This document shows, piece by piece, positions 37,799 to 50,999 of a DNA stretch of 64,000 nt. Positions within the stretch are counted from its first letter, which is position 1; each line of letters opens with the position of its first letter. The translations under genes and the position numbers were made by a program. Under the pieces are notes generated by a model, which made no database searches, was not told where the DNA came from, and worked only from the letters and a program-made list of their open reading frames with translations. The stretch comes from Echinometra lucunter (Eukaryota; Echinodermata; Echinoidea; Camarodonta; Echinometridae), in assembly GCA_029962745.1 (NCBI GenBank), contig CM057154.1, forward strand, positions 20,092,857-20,156,856. The letters are read 5' to 3'.

Positions 37799-38162
37799 CA
37801 TGGTTCTCACCAGTACATAACACCCATGGTTCCAATACCATGCGTAAAGAGTTTCAGACAAGGAAGCACCATGTGTGAAATTGCTGCACCATGCATGGCA
37901 ACAAGAGTAAAAAGATATTGGAGTATATATTCCTAACAATAATGATAAATGTCACAGATAGTTTTGCTTTTTGGCAATGTATTTTTACTTTTATGCCATT
38001 AGTAGACAACTCCTGCTTACCAAAAAGTATTTTTCATCCTTTTTCTATAGCATATACTGCTGCCACACCTAACTTTAGGTGTTATTCCGTAAAACTTCCG
38101 AAACTTCCACACTTTGCGCAGAGTGGGAACCGTGTGTGGATTTTTTTCTAGTGAGAACCCTG
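37799..38162 (+). mobile_element. 364-bp hAT-type MITE, CAKGGTTCTCAC termini (copy 1)
   Basis: Begins CATGGTTCTCAC and ends GTGAGAACCCTG. The 8-bp flanks AGTATATG (37791-37798) and AGCACATG (38163-38170) agree at 6 of 8 positions, the differences being C/T. The interior matches the inverted copy at 63217-63588. Confidence 0.75.
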
Positions 38163-38351
38163 AGCACATGGTTATGGACAACCAAGATGGGAAGAAGCAC
38201 ACTCTATCAAATTGGCATTACTTGCTAAGACAGAATCAACTTCACATCTATACTTTCTATGATGGAAAATGGTCCAGAAAAATATTTGCATTTACTTGCA
38301 AATCAGAAAAGGAATTGAAAAGTTGAAGGACCATAAAATCAGTCCATTTAA

Positions 38352-38752
38352 CCCATTCATGACAGGAATTATTTAAAGCCTAATTTGATCAGCTTTCAAA
38401 TTGGCAACACCAACATTTTTATTTTATTGCTACATTTTTCTTATAAAACGTCATGTATCTGAAATGAATATAAATTGACAGAAATTATGATGAGAAGTCA
38501 AAAAGTTGCCAATTTGCAGGGGAAAACGGTGATTTTAAACTTTCTATCACATTGCCAATTTAAGGATTTTAATGCTTATTTTCCTTTAAAAAAATTTCAG
38601 CATCAAACAACGAATATTGATGCAACCAAAATGGGCACAGTTTGTGTAGAATTTTTTGCTCTTTCTGCTCGTGTATTTGTTATGATTTTTAGGGCTTTGC
38701 ATCAAAAGATATTAGGACAAACCACAAAATGTGGACCTCTGTCACGAAAGGG
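38352..38752 (+). mobile_element. 401-bp piggyBac-like MITE, TTAA/CCCATTCATGACAG (copy 2)
   Basis: TTAA (38348-38351 and 38753-38756) flanks CCCATTCATGACAG and, on the right, CTGTCACGAAAGGG. The interior matches the copy at 30484-30883 nearly base for base (for example AAATTGGCAACACCAACATT and AAAATGGGCACAGTTTG). Length is within one base of copy 1. Confidence 0.85.
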
Positions 38753-38756
38753 TTAA

Positions 38757-39813
38757 TACGCATTTTGCAAAACATGACTCTCAAAGAATCCTCTTCCACA
38801 TTATCATAATATTCTCAGTCTTGAAAATTCTTCTCACATGATATTTTTTTCATCCAAATTGTTTGAGTTAAAAATAAACAACAGCCACATGTTCATACTA
38901 CAAGAAGATATTTTACTATTTCACTATAAATGGGGATTTCAAGAAAGAAATTCAGAAATGAATAAACCTAAATATGTTTTGTACATGAACATATTGTAAA
39001 GTGCATTGAAGTGTACTCAAAACCTTTTTGAATTCACAAGTCTTTTTTCTATCCATCTACACTAATGTACTTTTTATGTTTATTATCAGTCAGGGGGTCT
39101 AACTTGAGGACTTTTTTGGAAGGCAAAAAAAAAATGTTCCATTCTATTCGAGAGAGGAGCCGTTTTTCTTTTTCCTTTCATGCAAGAACCCTTGAGGACC
39201 ATGTCGGCAAACAACCTTGCACAAACAACGGGACATCTCAACAATGTGCTCAGTGCTGCTTCCATTTGAATCTTGAAATCTTTGTGAAGATGAATTAAAC
39301 AATGCCTAAACTGACCATATGTACTCAAGTTTCACAAGCAAATACTAGATAGTTAGTGGACTCTCATTCCAATGCTTTCATTGATAGATTTGTCTTTTAC
39401 GTATTTCCATGCATTGCAAAATTAACTGCACGCAGAGAACTAGCGAATTAGAAATCAGTTCCACACTTTTTAAGTACCAATTTATTTCTTTGGATATCCC
39501 TCAAGTTTTAAGAACCTGGATGCCTACTGATTGAAAATAAGAAATGTTCCAAGTATTCTGTGAAATTAAGAAGCCCTGAATATCCTTTGCATGATCTGAC
39601 CATCTTATATGGCAGCACAGGGATAGCTGAATGACTCACTTGGACAAACGTCCCAGTATTCAGAAGCAGAAACATAGTAATATGTGACAGTGTCTTTAAA
39701 CATTATGATCATTTCATGACATGATGTAGCCTCGTTATACTGTCCCTTTTATCCACTTTTATTGTCAAAATTACAAAAGATAAATTGAAACTGATAAGAT
39801 AACTGGAACTAAC
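38757..39813. other. Gene-free stretch
   Basis: Includes a moderately complex segment at 39085-39300 with frames on both strands and an acceptor-like TTTATTATCAG on plus (to 39090), but no donor or recognised peptide. Otherwise AT-rich. Confidence 0.4.
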
Positions 39814-39920
39814 CTGTGCCTTTTCCCAGATGGGCCTGAAAATGGCAAGACAGCTTTCATAGTAAGCCTCATCCTCATTCATCCTTCCTTCATACCAACT
39901 ATCATCATCCTCCTCTTCAA

Positions 39921-39951
<31 letters not shown>

Positions 39952-40011
39952 CTCATCATCATCACAACTCTCTGTTGTGCTCTGTTCTATCCATTTCTTC
40001 TTGGTGCTCAT
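39814..40011 (-). CDS. Putative first coding exon, acidic N-terminus, unrecognised protein
   Basis: The reading frame starts at ATG (40011-40009) in the context GGAAACATGA, with an in-frame TGA upstream, so this ATG is the first possible start. It encodes 66 residues: a basic start (MSTKKKWIEQS), a run of about 20 Asp/Glu encoded by a GAG/GAA microsatellite, then a more complex segment SWYEGRMNEDEAYYESCLAI followed by FRPIWEKAQ. The exon ends in CAG followed by GTTAGT, a good donor in phase 0. The aromatic-rich tail after the acidic run looks more like protein than chance. I do not recognise the family. It lies on the same strand as TTC28, about 21.6 kb downstream of its exon, and the phase-0 donor would be compatible with splicing onto the next TTC28 exon. 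It may therefore be an alternative TTC28 first exon or the start of a nested gene. No following exon was identified. Confidence 0.45.
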
Positions 40012-43000
40012 GTTTCCGGGAGTCAAGTGCTCTTTAACCAATCCTCAAGCCCAAGTTGTCATTATCTGCAGCAGGATCTGTCCCTGACACTGCCTACATC
40101 ATGGTTATCCAGAGTTCATTGCTCTACTGGGGTCGCGACTGAACATAACAGTACCCATGGCACAAAGTTATAAACACAGACTTTGTTGAATGTGGCACGT
40201 TTCCGCAACATTTTGAATACAATTGCAAAGTAATTAAAGGTAGAAGAGATAAATGTAAGATCAGATAAGGCGGCACAGGCTTTCATGAGAAAATGTCAGT
40301 GCGTCAAATGATCAAAATTCGTTAAAGGAATCTTTCAAGTATGTCGCTGTAACAACCTGAATTGTTTGATAAATCCTGTTTGGCTTTCAACGGAACATGA
40401 AGCAAAGAGTAAATGCCAAGGACGTCATAATTATTCCATACATGTAATACATTTTTGTTCAATCTAAAATCTTCACACCAAGTTACCTTTGACTCCTTCC
40501 AAAGGAACCTAAATCCTCAGGGTAAAATCTTCCAAAATCTGCTAAAATCTTCCAAAATCTGCTAAAATCTTCCAAAATCTTTCTACATTTCAACTGTGTA
40601 TAAGATAGAGTGATTCTCTCACGAGGGACGTTGAATCAATTAATTCTACCTCATTCCAAGAAGGCTTGAGTCCGTCACATCATTGGCCAGAATAAGATTA
40701 CCAGCCTGGTAGTATTTGTAGTGCTTCTTTGTTGCCTTCTGGAGGGACAGAGACTGCGGTTATTTGCTCAGTCCCTGTAAGTTGACTCAACAATTTGTGT
40801 TGCTGGTCATTAGGACCGCCAAGACCTTTTGAGGTCCTGCGCAGCTAGTCTATCTTTCTCCTTCACGACTGCCAAAAAAAAAAAAAAAAATGCTGCTCGA
40901 CTCAGAAGGGTATTGTCGTGATGCAACCTGAGGTACCCGTTTTGCATGGTCCGCCAGAATTCTGCGAATGCAATACTTTCAATGTTTCAGCTTATGAATG
41001 CATTCTGTGAAAAAAAGAAATTATCAAGATGAATGGTACAGCCTATGTGACTATTTTGCAATATGTAACTAGGTCAGCCATAAATATCTTTGTCAAATAG
41101 TTCTCCTTTTGGAATAAACATATGATGAAATCGCATGGAATGTCCGTAACATTTGTTCTTAGAAAGTAATAACTTCAATGTGGTCTGTTCTAGGTATGGT
41201 CCAAAATGAGCAATCATTCAGAACAAAATACTGTTGAAAACAATCGCCACATAGTAAATAAAAGTCCTTTGAAATGCACAAAGAGGCACCATCTCGAAGA
41301 ACTCAAACAAATTTTATTTCAGTTTTATTTGTGTTCCTGCATCAGCAGACCTCAAATTAGTCTTGGTGTCAGGTATCCTTTCCGCCAATAAATGGCTCTA
41401 AAATAGCCGATTGTTCCGCAGCAGGCAATGTGTGATTAAATCACAGGCGTGTAATGAGGTATCCAATGAGTGCTATGAGATCAAGGTTTACCATTTTCCA
41501 CAGCCCCAAATGTTCCATAATGTTCACTCTCCCAATTTTATTGCAGCAGCGGTAGACAATGAGATCTAAAGGAACACATGCTATCGGGGGTGATAACATG
41601 AGAGTGGTCTGTTCCACATGCACGGATATGCTATCACCCAGAACTAAACCTTGTATCTAAAAAAATATATATAGTTATTTCTATCCTCATCTCACAAGCC
41701 CCCCCCCCCCTTTTCCGCCTTTGCAAGCATAATGATTTTAAATAATAGGTTGGTAAATTCATAACTTCAGTTGTTCAATCTTAATGACCGTTCTCTTTAT
41801 CCGGCAAAACTTTGCCCAGGGCTGTTTAGATTTAGTAGCAAGCTAATGTCACCCTGTTCAATTAAAAAAATATATTCAAAGATGAATAGCGAATGGTCCC
41901 ATAACTGGGGTGGATAGACCTGGTGGTTATCATATTGAATGAATTGTGTTTTATAAGTTTGTACAATTTTTTAGTAGAACGTGTGTGCTTTTCATCTTTT
42001 CATCTTGACAGCCATTCATTGTATGAAAAGTATTTCCTCTTTCTAAACTAACCAGCACTTGACTTTCTGTGTGATGAGAATTGTAGATGCAGAACACGCT
42101 GAAATGTATCTATATTGATCATCTCTCCTGATTTAATGTGGAAATTATAACGATATCAATCAATATCTGTCATTTTTCCTTTATTCAGGTTGATGGATGG
42201 AATGGACAAGCGAAGCAAAATCCACTTGATTTGTCAAAATTTGATGATTATCGATGAAAATGGAATAAAATCAAGCTCCATGGGAAATCTACAGCACTGC
42301 TAACTATCTACAGCAAAAATGAACACTTCTTTACATGTACTTATAAGGGCATTCAAAGTAGAATCAAGCCTTCACATGATGTTAACTCACATAGAAAGAG
42401 AAGAAAAATAAAGAATCAAAATAGAAAAAAGTCTACTTTTCATGAAAATCAAACAAGGAAAACTTTGAAGTTTAATTTCACTAATTGTTACATGTCTTGA
42501 AATAAATAAATTAATGAATAAATGAATGAATGAATAAATAAAACTTTTGCATCATAAGAAATGAGGAAGAAAATATATCTTGTGTAAATTGGGTTTTAAT
42601 AAACCGTGAAAATTTTACCTTATTTGACAATGGACAATGAATTTTTTAAAGTTTCTAATTCTTTGCTTGACTTTCACTACTTAATTTACTGTCTTTTGTT
42701 TTGTTTTCTTTCTTTTGTTTTTTTTCATTTCTACCAAAGGCAACTGCTACAATAGGTTAAATCCCTCATGAAATCTTTACAACCCAACAAACCACCTGAT
42801 CACAGAATCAATGGAGACAGCAATCTAATAAACACACCATGAAAAAAAAAATGGAAGAAGAGTCTTTCTGCTCAGAATACAAACAGTGTCAATGGTTCTC
42901 AAAACTGAAATAGCGCCATCAACTTCTAAAACCTTATAGTGATTGAGAGGATCTTCATTCAGAAACTGCAGAATCTTCAACAGACCATAGAGTAAGTCAA

Positions 43001-43250
43001 TAATAAAATGCATGTCAATAAAATTTAGCATGCACTAACTTCTCAAATGATTACACTGGCCTGTGTAGTAAATGGCCTGTACAATATGCATTTGCTTTTT
43101 AAAAATGTTAGATAACAGAATTTTTTTTAAAACGGAGTATGAAACTGAAAACTTACTTCGGTAGGTAAAAGATGAAAACTTCATATGCATGTACATTGTA
43201 GACAGACCGAGATATATTTCATATATTAAAAAAATAAATAATTATATAAG
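40012..43250. other. Gene-free stretch upstream of the candidate exon
   Basis: 40012-40150 would be the 5' untranslated region or promoter of the minus-strand candidate exon; no TATA box is obvious. A 20-bp tandem repeat lies at 40522-40581 and a C-run at about 41701-41710. No other gene was seen. Confidence 0.4.
40522..40581 (+). repeat. Three tandem copies of a 20-bp unit
   Basis: The unit is about TAAAATCTTCCAAAATCTGC, repeated almost exactly three times and itself built of two similar 10-bp halves. Confidence 0.85.
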
Positions 43251-43528
43251 TTTCCCCAAAAGGTTCCAAACATTATGGAGTGTTACTGAACAAGATCTTG
43301 AGATATGTGCTACAATTAAATCTAGAATGAATCTTGCTTGAAATGTTGTTACTCTCTTTCTCCATTTCTGTCATTTTTTTTTTCCAATGAAAAAATAAAA
43401 GTTTCCCAAAGGTTCCAGACATTATGAAGTGTTACTGAACAAGATCTTAAGATATATGTGCTGCCATCAAATCTAGAACAAATCTTGCTTGAAAGGTTGT
43501 TACTCTCTTTCTCCATTTCTGTCATTTT
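43251..43528 (+). repeat. Local tandem duplication of ~130-150 bp
   Basis: 43251-43384 and 43399-43528 are two copies, both running from AAGTTTCCC through GTTACTGAACAAGATCTT to CTCTTTCTCCATTTCTGTCA. They differ by roughly one base in ten by eye. Confidence 0.85.
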
Positions 43529-46500
43529 CAAAATCCTTGATCTTTCACCATTCCCAGGAAGATTGCTTGAAATTGAATCTTTATTTGGAAAACAAGGAAA
43601 TGTGTAGAAATGAGCAGCAAACTTTTCGAAACCAGCTAACGGGACCCAGATTTGCCTTCTAACATTTCCAATCAGCAGACTTACGTCGTAACTTGCTACT
43701 GTTCTCCTAAACCCCTGGAAGCACAAATTGTATTTTCCAGTCTCTGACATCTTGCAGTTCTTTTTGTTTTTCTTTATTTTAAGAACAAGAATTTCTCATT
43801 TCATGTGAATGCAAATTCTCTCTGTATCACATATGGATCTCCAGATCTGAGCACATGCAGCACTCCATTTATTGGGAAGCTAAGTTCCAGTGCAACTTTG
43901 AGCATCGTTGGCAATGTTCTGGGAGACGTGGTCAGCCTAGCAAAAACACATCCCTTTCACTAACAAAGTCTTTCAATTGCTGCATGGGCATTCTTTGAAA
44001 TCCATGTTTGGACTCTGATGAAGACTTATTTAAATTAGATGAATATTCAATTTCAGCTGAGCAAATAAGACACATTAGCAAGGCAATGAAAATGAACATG
44101 CACTATTTACATGTAGACCAGAAGTCTATGTCCCAATATCTTATAGTCCCTGATATTGGTATCAGAAGCTGATATAGGTTGATATCAGCTATATTCAATA
44201 GATAGAATTAATGCACATACACATAGATTTTTTTTTAAGTATAGAAAGTGATTTAATAATGTATGAATGTATGAATAGTGTATGAATGTCTAATGATTAA
44301 AAGAGGAAAATATCAGCACAAAACCAGGATGCCTGATTTTGAGAATTCTAACACTAAGTGCTAACCCCTTCTGGGTCTGTCAGCTTTAAGTCCTGTCTGA
44401 GGGACTCAGTAACCAAGGAGAGATGCCTCATTTAAGAGCAATAAGAGCACCTAGCGCATCAAATTGCTTTTGAATAACAGACCTTCTAAGTCTTAGAACC
44501 ACTGCTCTACAAATGAGACATTGCTTTTCAAAATGGTCTTGCTCTCATATTAAAGTTAATATTATTTCATCATATGACTGAGACAAAACATCAATTATTG
44601 CCAAGCAATGGGTCATTTAGATTATAAATTGATATGGAAATACATGTAAGTGACTCATTTTGAAATCATGCTCTAAGACTGCTTACAAGAAAAGCACTAG
44701 AGGTCAAACAAACAGATGAGCTGGATTTTTCTTCAAATTACACATTATCGGAAATTCCAGCCACAATTTGCAAAAGATCTTGCCTCCTTATCCCATTTAA
44801 TGATCAGGGTTTAGAAGTTGGGTAAACTTGTACAGCACCAAACAAACTATTTGGGAGCACCTTTGGTATGCTAATTTGATTATTGCAATCATTTATCTGG
44901 GTGTATTCTGTGGACATCTCAGGTCAGTAATCATTTGCAGAGGCCAGATAAAAGTAAGAGATTTGTTTACTCTTGCTAATGGTTGTAAATCAGTTGTTCA
45001 GAATTAGCGCTACTCCACAAGCAACTGAAGGGTGTAATTGACATTGAGATGTCAACAAATGGTTCCAATTCTAATTAGAAATCAAATGGATTAGAAACTT
45101 ATTCAGGATTACCTTGACAGCAAGTAAGCTCTCAGCAAGTTAAACATTCTTCTATGTGTAGATATGTAGAAATAGTGAAGTTCCAATTTGCCTAGTTTTA
45201 CTAATATTTACTAATTATTTTCAGTCAGAAACATTATTCAATTTTTGCTCAAATTTGATTAATTCCTATGATTTCATGTCTTACTACATTCTTGTAGAGT
45301 TCAAATCAAAGAGATCTTTATTCATTTTGTTTCCTTTTCAACAATAATTCACAATAGATCTTCTACTGCAACAGAGCCTTGGCAGATACACTGTGATACA
45401 AAAGGATTCACTGCTGTCGAGTGGTTACCACAATGAAACTGACCATTTTAGCATACTGCCCTCTTGTGACAAACATGAGCCTGTGTTCTTCAATGATTTT
45501 TCAAAATACAGGTATGGACCAATGTAGGATGAATTTTGGCCATGTCACTATTCATGCTCAGTTTCCATACAAAAGTTTGCAAAAGGAGAGGAAAAGCTGG
45601 AATACCAGCACAGACAGTCCTAAAATTATTTTATTATGGAAGAAATGAAGTTTAAATCAAAGATATATTGCATCATGTCCTGAAACAATAAATCACATCT
45701 CCAGTTTTATTGGTGGAAAGATTATATTTACCAGACGGCTTTGATTTTGATTTGGATCTAAATTCATGTATGATGATGTCTGTAAAACATTCATTGATTA
45801 AATCACATACCAAAGTGAATGCACTCTCGAAAAGAGCATGGTACATTACATAGTACATTTCATCAACACAATAGACACCACCTACTGGGCTTTCATATGC
45901 CAGTCCCCGAATCTCCCGTCCTCCTTACTTACGTACTAAGTAATTGAGCATTAACCCTGGCCGCCACAACACAACATACTCCATGCAGATTCAAACCAAC
46001 CAATACGCTCATGTGACTAGCTGGGGAGAGGAAGAAAAAGGGGTTGGGTGACCCCAGCGTGCTATCACGTCGCAAAAGACGAAATCCGATCGAAGGCAGA
46101 AATTTAGACGTAAAGTCACTCAACAGGTTCGGGAGCAAGAGGGGCAAATAGGAGGGGCCACAGGGGGTCAGGCCTGTACCCTGCGGTGGTAATACTGGTG
46201 GTGATGGTGGCAGTGGTGGTGATATGGCCACGGATAGGGACAGAGGAGGTAGCTTAACATGGAGACTTCTGAAATATTTGCACCAAGCTTTTAGCACCGA
46301 TGCATGATTTTTAAGTAGCATGACGATAAGCTTTCTTTCGTCAGCTATTTGTATAAGGGGACATATTTAGGCTATGTTCAAGGCCATAAAAGCATGATAA
46401 AGAAAAAGATGATCTATCCAGGAATGCTCTAAATATAGTGGGAAAGAAAAGAAAGTACGATATAAACAAACCTCTCAGTGGTGGGGAAATACAAGCATGT

Positions 46501-48645
46501 TATTATGGTATCCTTCTGGAGGACTTTCAAACAGCACATTTCAAACAATAATAAAATAATCAATATGTTTTCACAAATTTCGGCTCTGGCTCAGAAACAT
46601 ATGAGAAGCGTGCTTGCATTATTATGTTATTACAAACATTCCATTATTTCAAGATTTTATTTAAACCATTTTGAAAATTAATATGTACATGTATAGCTAT
46701 AACAAAAAAAAACAGTAAGCATTAAAAAAAAATGTATACAACATGGGTTAATCAATATCAGATAAAAATCAATACATGTACTTTTATTCATAAAGTATTC
46801 ACCTTGGAAGGGAAAGAAATCAAACATAAAAATTCAAAGAACAAGCATATATTTCTTGATATACATCAAGGTATAGAAATCAAGAACTTCTGCAGTGTAC
46901 AGAATGCCCTTCTGGCACTAACACACAAAATGGGAAAATGTTTTCTAACTTCTAAGTTTACAAAAGGAGTTTTTTGAAAAGTCATTTTTCACCACTGAAA
47001 TTCATCAATTATCTGTTACAGATGGACTTGATGACAGATTTAATTTGATGCCCCAGTTGCCCTCAGTAGCCGATAAGCTTCCAATTTGAAAACATCGTAA
47101 AAAATATCAAAGATGTCTTTTGAGCTGGGAGGAATGCTGAAATGTTATTTTACGGTCATTTTCTGACAAGAGTGGATTAGAAAAATGAGGTTTCATAAAC
47201 AAAAGGGTACATCTGGGAATGAGCTGTTTAAAAAGTTTGAGAGTAAAGAAAATTATAAGGGGATTTTCGAAAAACAGTTTAGACTGTTCTCATGATCATT
47301 TCTATTTACATATTTCTTCTTCCATGGTCTAGCCCTAATACTACCTCTGCCCCCACCCCATCTCTTGTGCAACAACTTAACAAGACCCCAACCCTCCGAC
47401 TTTCTCTCCCTTAATCGCCTCTCACCTTCCCTCCATCCATGATCCTCTGTCACCTTTAAAATGACTTCTCTTCTTCTTTCGCCCTCTCTTTCCCTTTTTC
47501 TAATTTTCCATCTCAATTTTTCTCGAAATCCCTATGCCTCATTTCTTCTCTACTTTCTATCTTTTACATTCCAATATTGTTTTCATTTTATGTTATACCA
47601 TGGACCCTCTAGTTAGTCCATGACTATACATGTACGTGTAAACGTCCCTTCTTCGAGGACATGACAAGTTACTGCAGACTATCTACCATTTGAATTTCAT
47701 AATTTCATGTCACTATTTAAAAATTACATGTATGCCTGAATGAAACTGTTTTTCTGTAAAAAGTAAATGATTGCCAGGTGTTTGATATCTACTGCTGTGG
47801 TATTGGTATTAATCAACTTTCATAAGCTATTCTAAGACAAGTAGGATATCAAATATCCCCATACAGAACAGGTAGTATGCTATTAAAATACTTTTTAAAA
47901 ATGAAAAGGCATAAGTTTTCACATTAATTCAACTGCATGCTAGGGAACAGCAACATGTAAACTGAAGAGAAAAAGGGGGATTTCTATTTCAAGTTTAGTA
48001 GAACACAATGTGATCTTCACCTGTTGACAGGTTTACTATCCCAAAGGGTCCAACTAACATGCAGGTTTAAAGCCATGGGGAGGGAGGTTTAGGGGAAAAT
48101 CTGGAATTTATTGGGCCAACTTTTCCATGTTTGTTGTCAGAGACATTGCATGCTTTGCAGCACTCAGAAAGTGAGAAATATATAACAAAACTATTCAGTA
48201 GCAAAGCTTATCAATCAGTACCTTAAAAGCCTCTCTCTTCCCAACCTTTTAGAAAGTATTTTCCATGCGAAAATCTTCTTTGATGGTTCCTTTGTTCTTT
48301 TAAAACAAGTACTTAACAATTATTATTTATTTCAATATAGATATCAAACAGAGGGGTCCTAGATCCTGGAATGTTGATTTTGACAAACCAGAAGCAGGAA
48401 CATACAGGAAGAAGATTAATTTTTCTTTCTTTTTTTTTGGGGGGGGGGGGGGGAGGGGCTAACGAAGGAGGGGAGAGGGGCTAACAAAAAAGATAATATT
48501 TAACACTAGAACAATCATCCTTGATTAAATGAGATAGAAACTGAATAACAAGAATATTTTGCCTGTTATAATGTCATACAGGGCTCTCTTGCAAAGCAGT
48601 TTCATGTACTGAAGAGACTACCCCATATAAAGAAAACAGAACAAA

Positions 48646-48692
<47 letters not shown>

Positions 48693-48725
48693 ATGAACAA
48701 ATAAACAAATAAATAAATAAATACA

Positions 48726-48768
<43 letters not shown>

Positions 48769-50329
48769 ACCAAATAGAGTCAATATTATCGCATAAGTAC
48801 TCTTCTATCATAAAATCTATAATCACTTCTTTACAACAAATATAAAATAACACCTAAGGGAACATTCAATATAACAAGCAGCATTTGCATTTAATTTACT
48901 ATTTTGGATTTTTCTCTTTGAGTTTCATCAAATAAAGGTAGCCCCCTCAATATTTCATCCTACATGTCTTTTCCGCAAACTGCCAAAGCCGTAAGAAGAG
49001 AAAATTGATGTGGCACCACCAAGATGTCTATCAGCAACTGTCATCATTGACTACTTATAAAGAAGTTGTTATTATTAGGGTGCATATTGCTTTCTGTAAA
49101 GTATGATAACATTTCACCTGCAGTTCAAGAGAGCCAGATAACAAAAGATTTTTGAAAGCTACCCAAGCCTATCATTACGCTTTCCCTCTTAAACTTTTTT
49201 GCCTATGCTTTGCCTTGCATTCTACCTTCTTGATTTCTTGATTTTGATAAAACATAAATCTATAAAATATATGCATGCATGTACATGTATATAAGAATAA
49301 TAAGATTACCATAATTTGCTATTTCATTTTTTTGGCTTTATTTTGAAGCAATGCAGAATGGTTTATGTTTTGATCAGCCAGTTTGCAGAGCTATAAATCA
49401 TGATTGAAAAAAGCTATGTTTGTGAGAAAGAAAATGTGAGGTATCAGTTTGTGATGAGAAATTTTAAATAAAATAAATTTTATTTTTGAATAAATCTTAA
49501 AACAATGGTATAGCACTTCATAGTACATCTGTAGATCATGAAAAGCAGACTTAAGCTCTCTTATTAGTATCATCTGCAAGTATTTCCTGTTGTGGGTGCC
49601 AGAATGGAGATTTCAAGTCAATGATTTGCTACAATGCCACCTTTGGACATTTGATGTAGGTTTCAAAATGTAGATGACTTGTCAATCAAAATTGTAGGAT
49701 GCCAAGTCTATACACAAAGAAAAGTGCTTCTGCATATACTAGCCTTCAATGGATGTATGGGACATATCCCTGGGGAGGGGTATATTTCACTAAGTCTGAT
49801 GGAGTAAAATGACAAAGTCATTTACGCCTTCCAACACGGGAATACTCGAATGAAAAACAATTTATCCAGACAGTTACTGTTGCTTAAAGTAAGAAAGGTT
49901 AAGTGAGTGTGTTTAACATTTTAACTTGCATCCAATTCTGCATCTGCTCATGTTTTTTTTATGCAACACTGCAGGTGTATTGGATGTGACATCTGTGTAA
50001 TGGAACATTTTTCTCACAACATTTCATGGCAAAGACGTGTTAGTTTTGCTTTCTATTGGTGCATAGCCGTATAAGCAGGGCAGTTACATTCAAAACATTC
50101 GGGAAGAATGTGGGACAACTTCAAAACTTGATGACTAGTCTCCATACTCGCGCCTTATAAGGACACATTTGAAATTCTTCTTCAAGAGAAGGATTGCAAA
50201 TAATCAAGTGACATGAAATAATCTTAAAACATATCTGTTTAATTTGGCCTACAATTGATTTCCATAATTTCTCATGTCCTCCTGACCTATCCTATTGCAC
50301 TTTTGTCTATTTGTCATGTAATTTCATCT
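43529..50329. other. Gene-free stretch with microsatellites
   Basis: Contains a slightly GC-richer patch at 45905-46260 with a 130-codon minus frame of unknown character, a T/G homopolymer at about 48428-48455, and the AAAT tetramer array. No confirmed exon. Confidence 0.45.
48642..48771 (+). repeat. (AAAT)n tetranucleotide array, ~130 bp
   Basis: About 32 units of AAAT/TAAA with rare variants (ATGA, ACAA, ATAC). On minus it gives spurious Tyr/Leu/Ile frames. Confidence 0.95.
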
Positions 50330-50416
50330 TTTGCACAAGTTGCGCCTTGAGCACTTGATCATCAAATGGATTTGGCGCCTTACAAATATTATTATTATTA
50401 TTATCATCATTATTAT
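50330..50416 (+). mobile_element. SINE/LINE-like 3' tail with (ATT)n end
   Basis: GCGCCTTGAGCACTTGATCA followed by TGGATTTGGCGCCTTACAAA and (ATT)n. A GGCGC-containing stem followed by an ATT tail is a common 3' end of short retroelements in marine invertebrates. The 5' part is not recognised. Confidence 0.45.
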
Positions 50417-50754
50417 TTTTAAATATGACTCCTCAGCTGAACACAAATTATCTTTAAATGACACAAACTTTCTTTTTATGGCTCTACCTACATGTATATG
50501 AAGGCCTACGTCATCTCAACATTAGTCATGGGGGGACAACGTACAAAGCAAGAACATTTAGGAGTGTCTGCATGCAGCACCTACTAGCCTGACTAAGAAG
50601 ACAATATTTCAAGAGGATTGGCTCGATTTTTGACACTGACAGGCATGGTCTACGTGCAAAAAGTAAACATGAGGCTCACACATGCGAAACATTCTTCCAG
50701 AATTTCCCAATTACCCCAGAATCAATTTGATATGAAAATGATTTCACCCAGATC

Positions 50755-50890
50755 ATCTCTTCCGCGAACGTAGCCGCTGCCGGAAGATTCCCCCAGAGTT
50801 CCCGGCCCACAACTACTCCCAGGCCGGCACATGCCAGCAGGCTCATTCAGGACTCCGGAGTCTTAGCCGCTCCAAAAAACAAAAAGGCAA
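50755..50890. other. Short GC-rich patch, possible unrecognised exon
   Basis: About 130 bp with high G+C and CpG in AT-rich DNA. On plus, a frame from 50734 runs to the stop at 50893 and contains an AAG/GTAATG donor-like site at about 50890. On minus, an ATG near 50848 opens a 56-codon frame. Neither peptide is recognised. Confidence 0.3.
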
Positions 50891-50999
50891 GGTAATGTGA
50901 AAGAGGGGTCAAAGGTCGGATGTCATCCAGAGAGAATGGAAAATGTCTGTGAAAACATGAACTGGGGTGAGAGGAATCTCGGATTCAGCACGTAAGCAC

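Noticed and set aside
39065..39328. Plus and minus frames of 77-80 codons near 39.1-39.3 kb
   Set aside because: An acceptor-like site exists on plus, but no donor and no recognisable peptide on either strand.
43349..43750. 133-codon minus frame with a GTAAGT after 22 codons
   Set aside because: It overlaps the local tandem duplication and has no upstream acceptor; the donor match is probably chance.
45929..46321. 130-codon minus frame in a GC-richer patch
   Set aside because: Leu/Pro/Ser-rich without domain or splice support, and Pro-rich frames arise easily from this composition.
48574..48853. Tyr/Leu/Ile-rich minus frames
   Set aside because: Translation of the AAAT tetranucleotide array.
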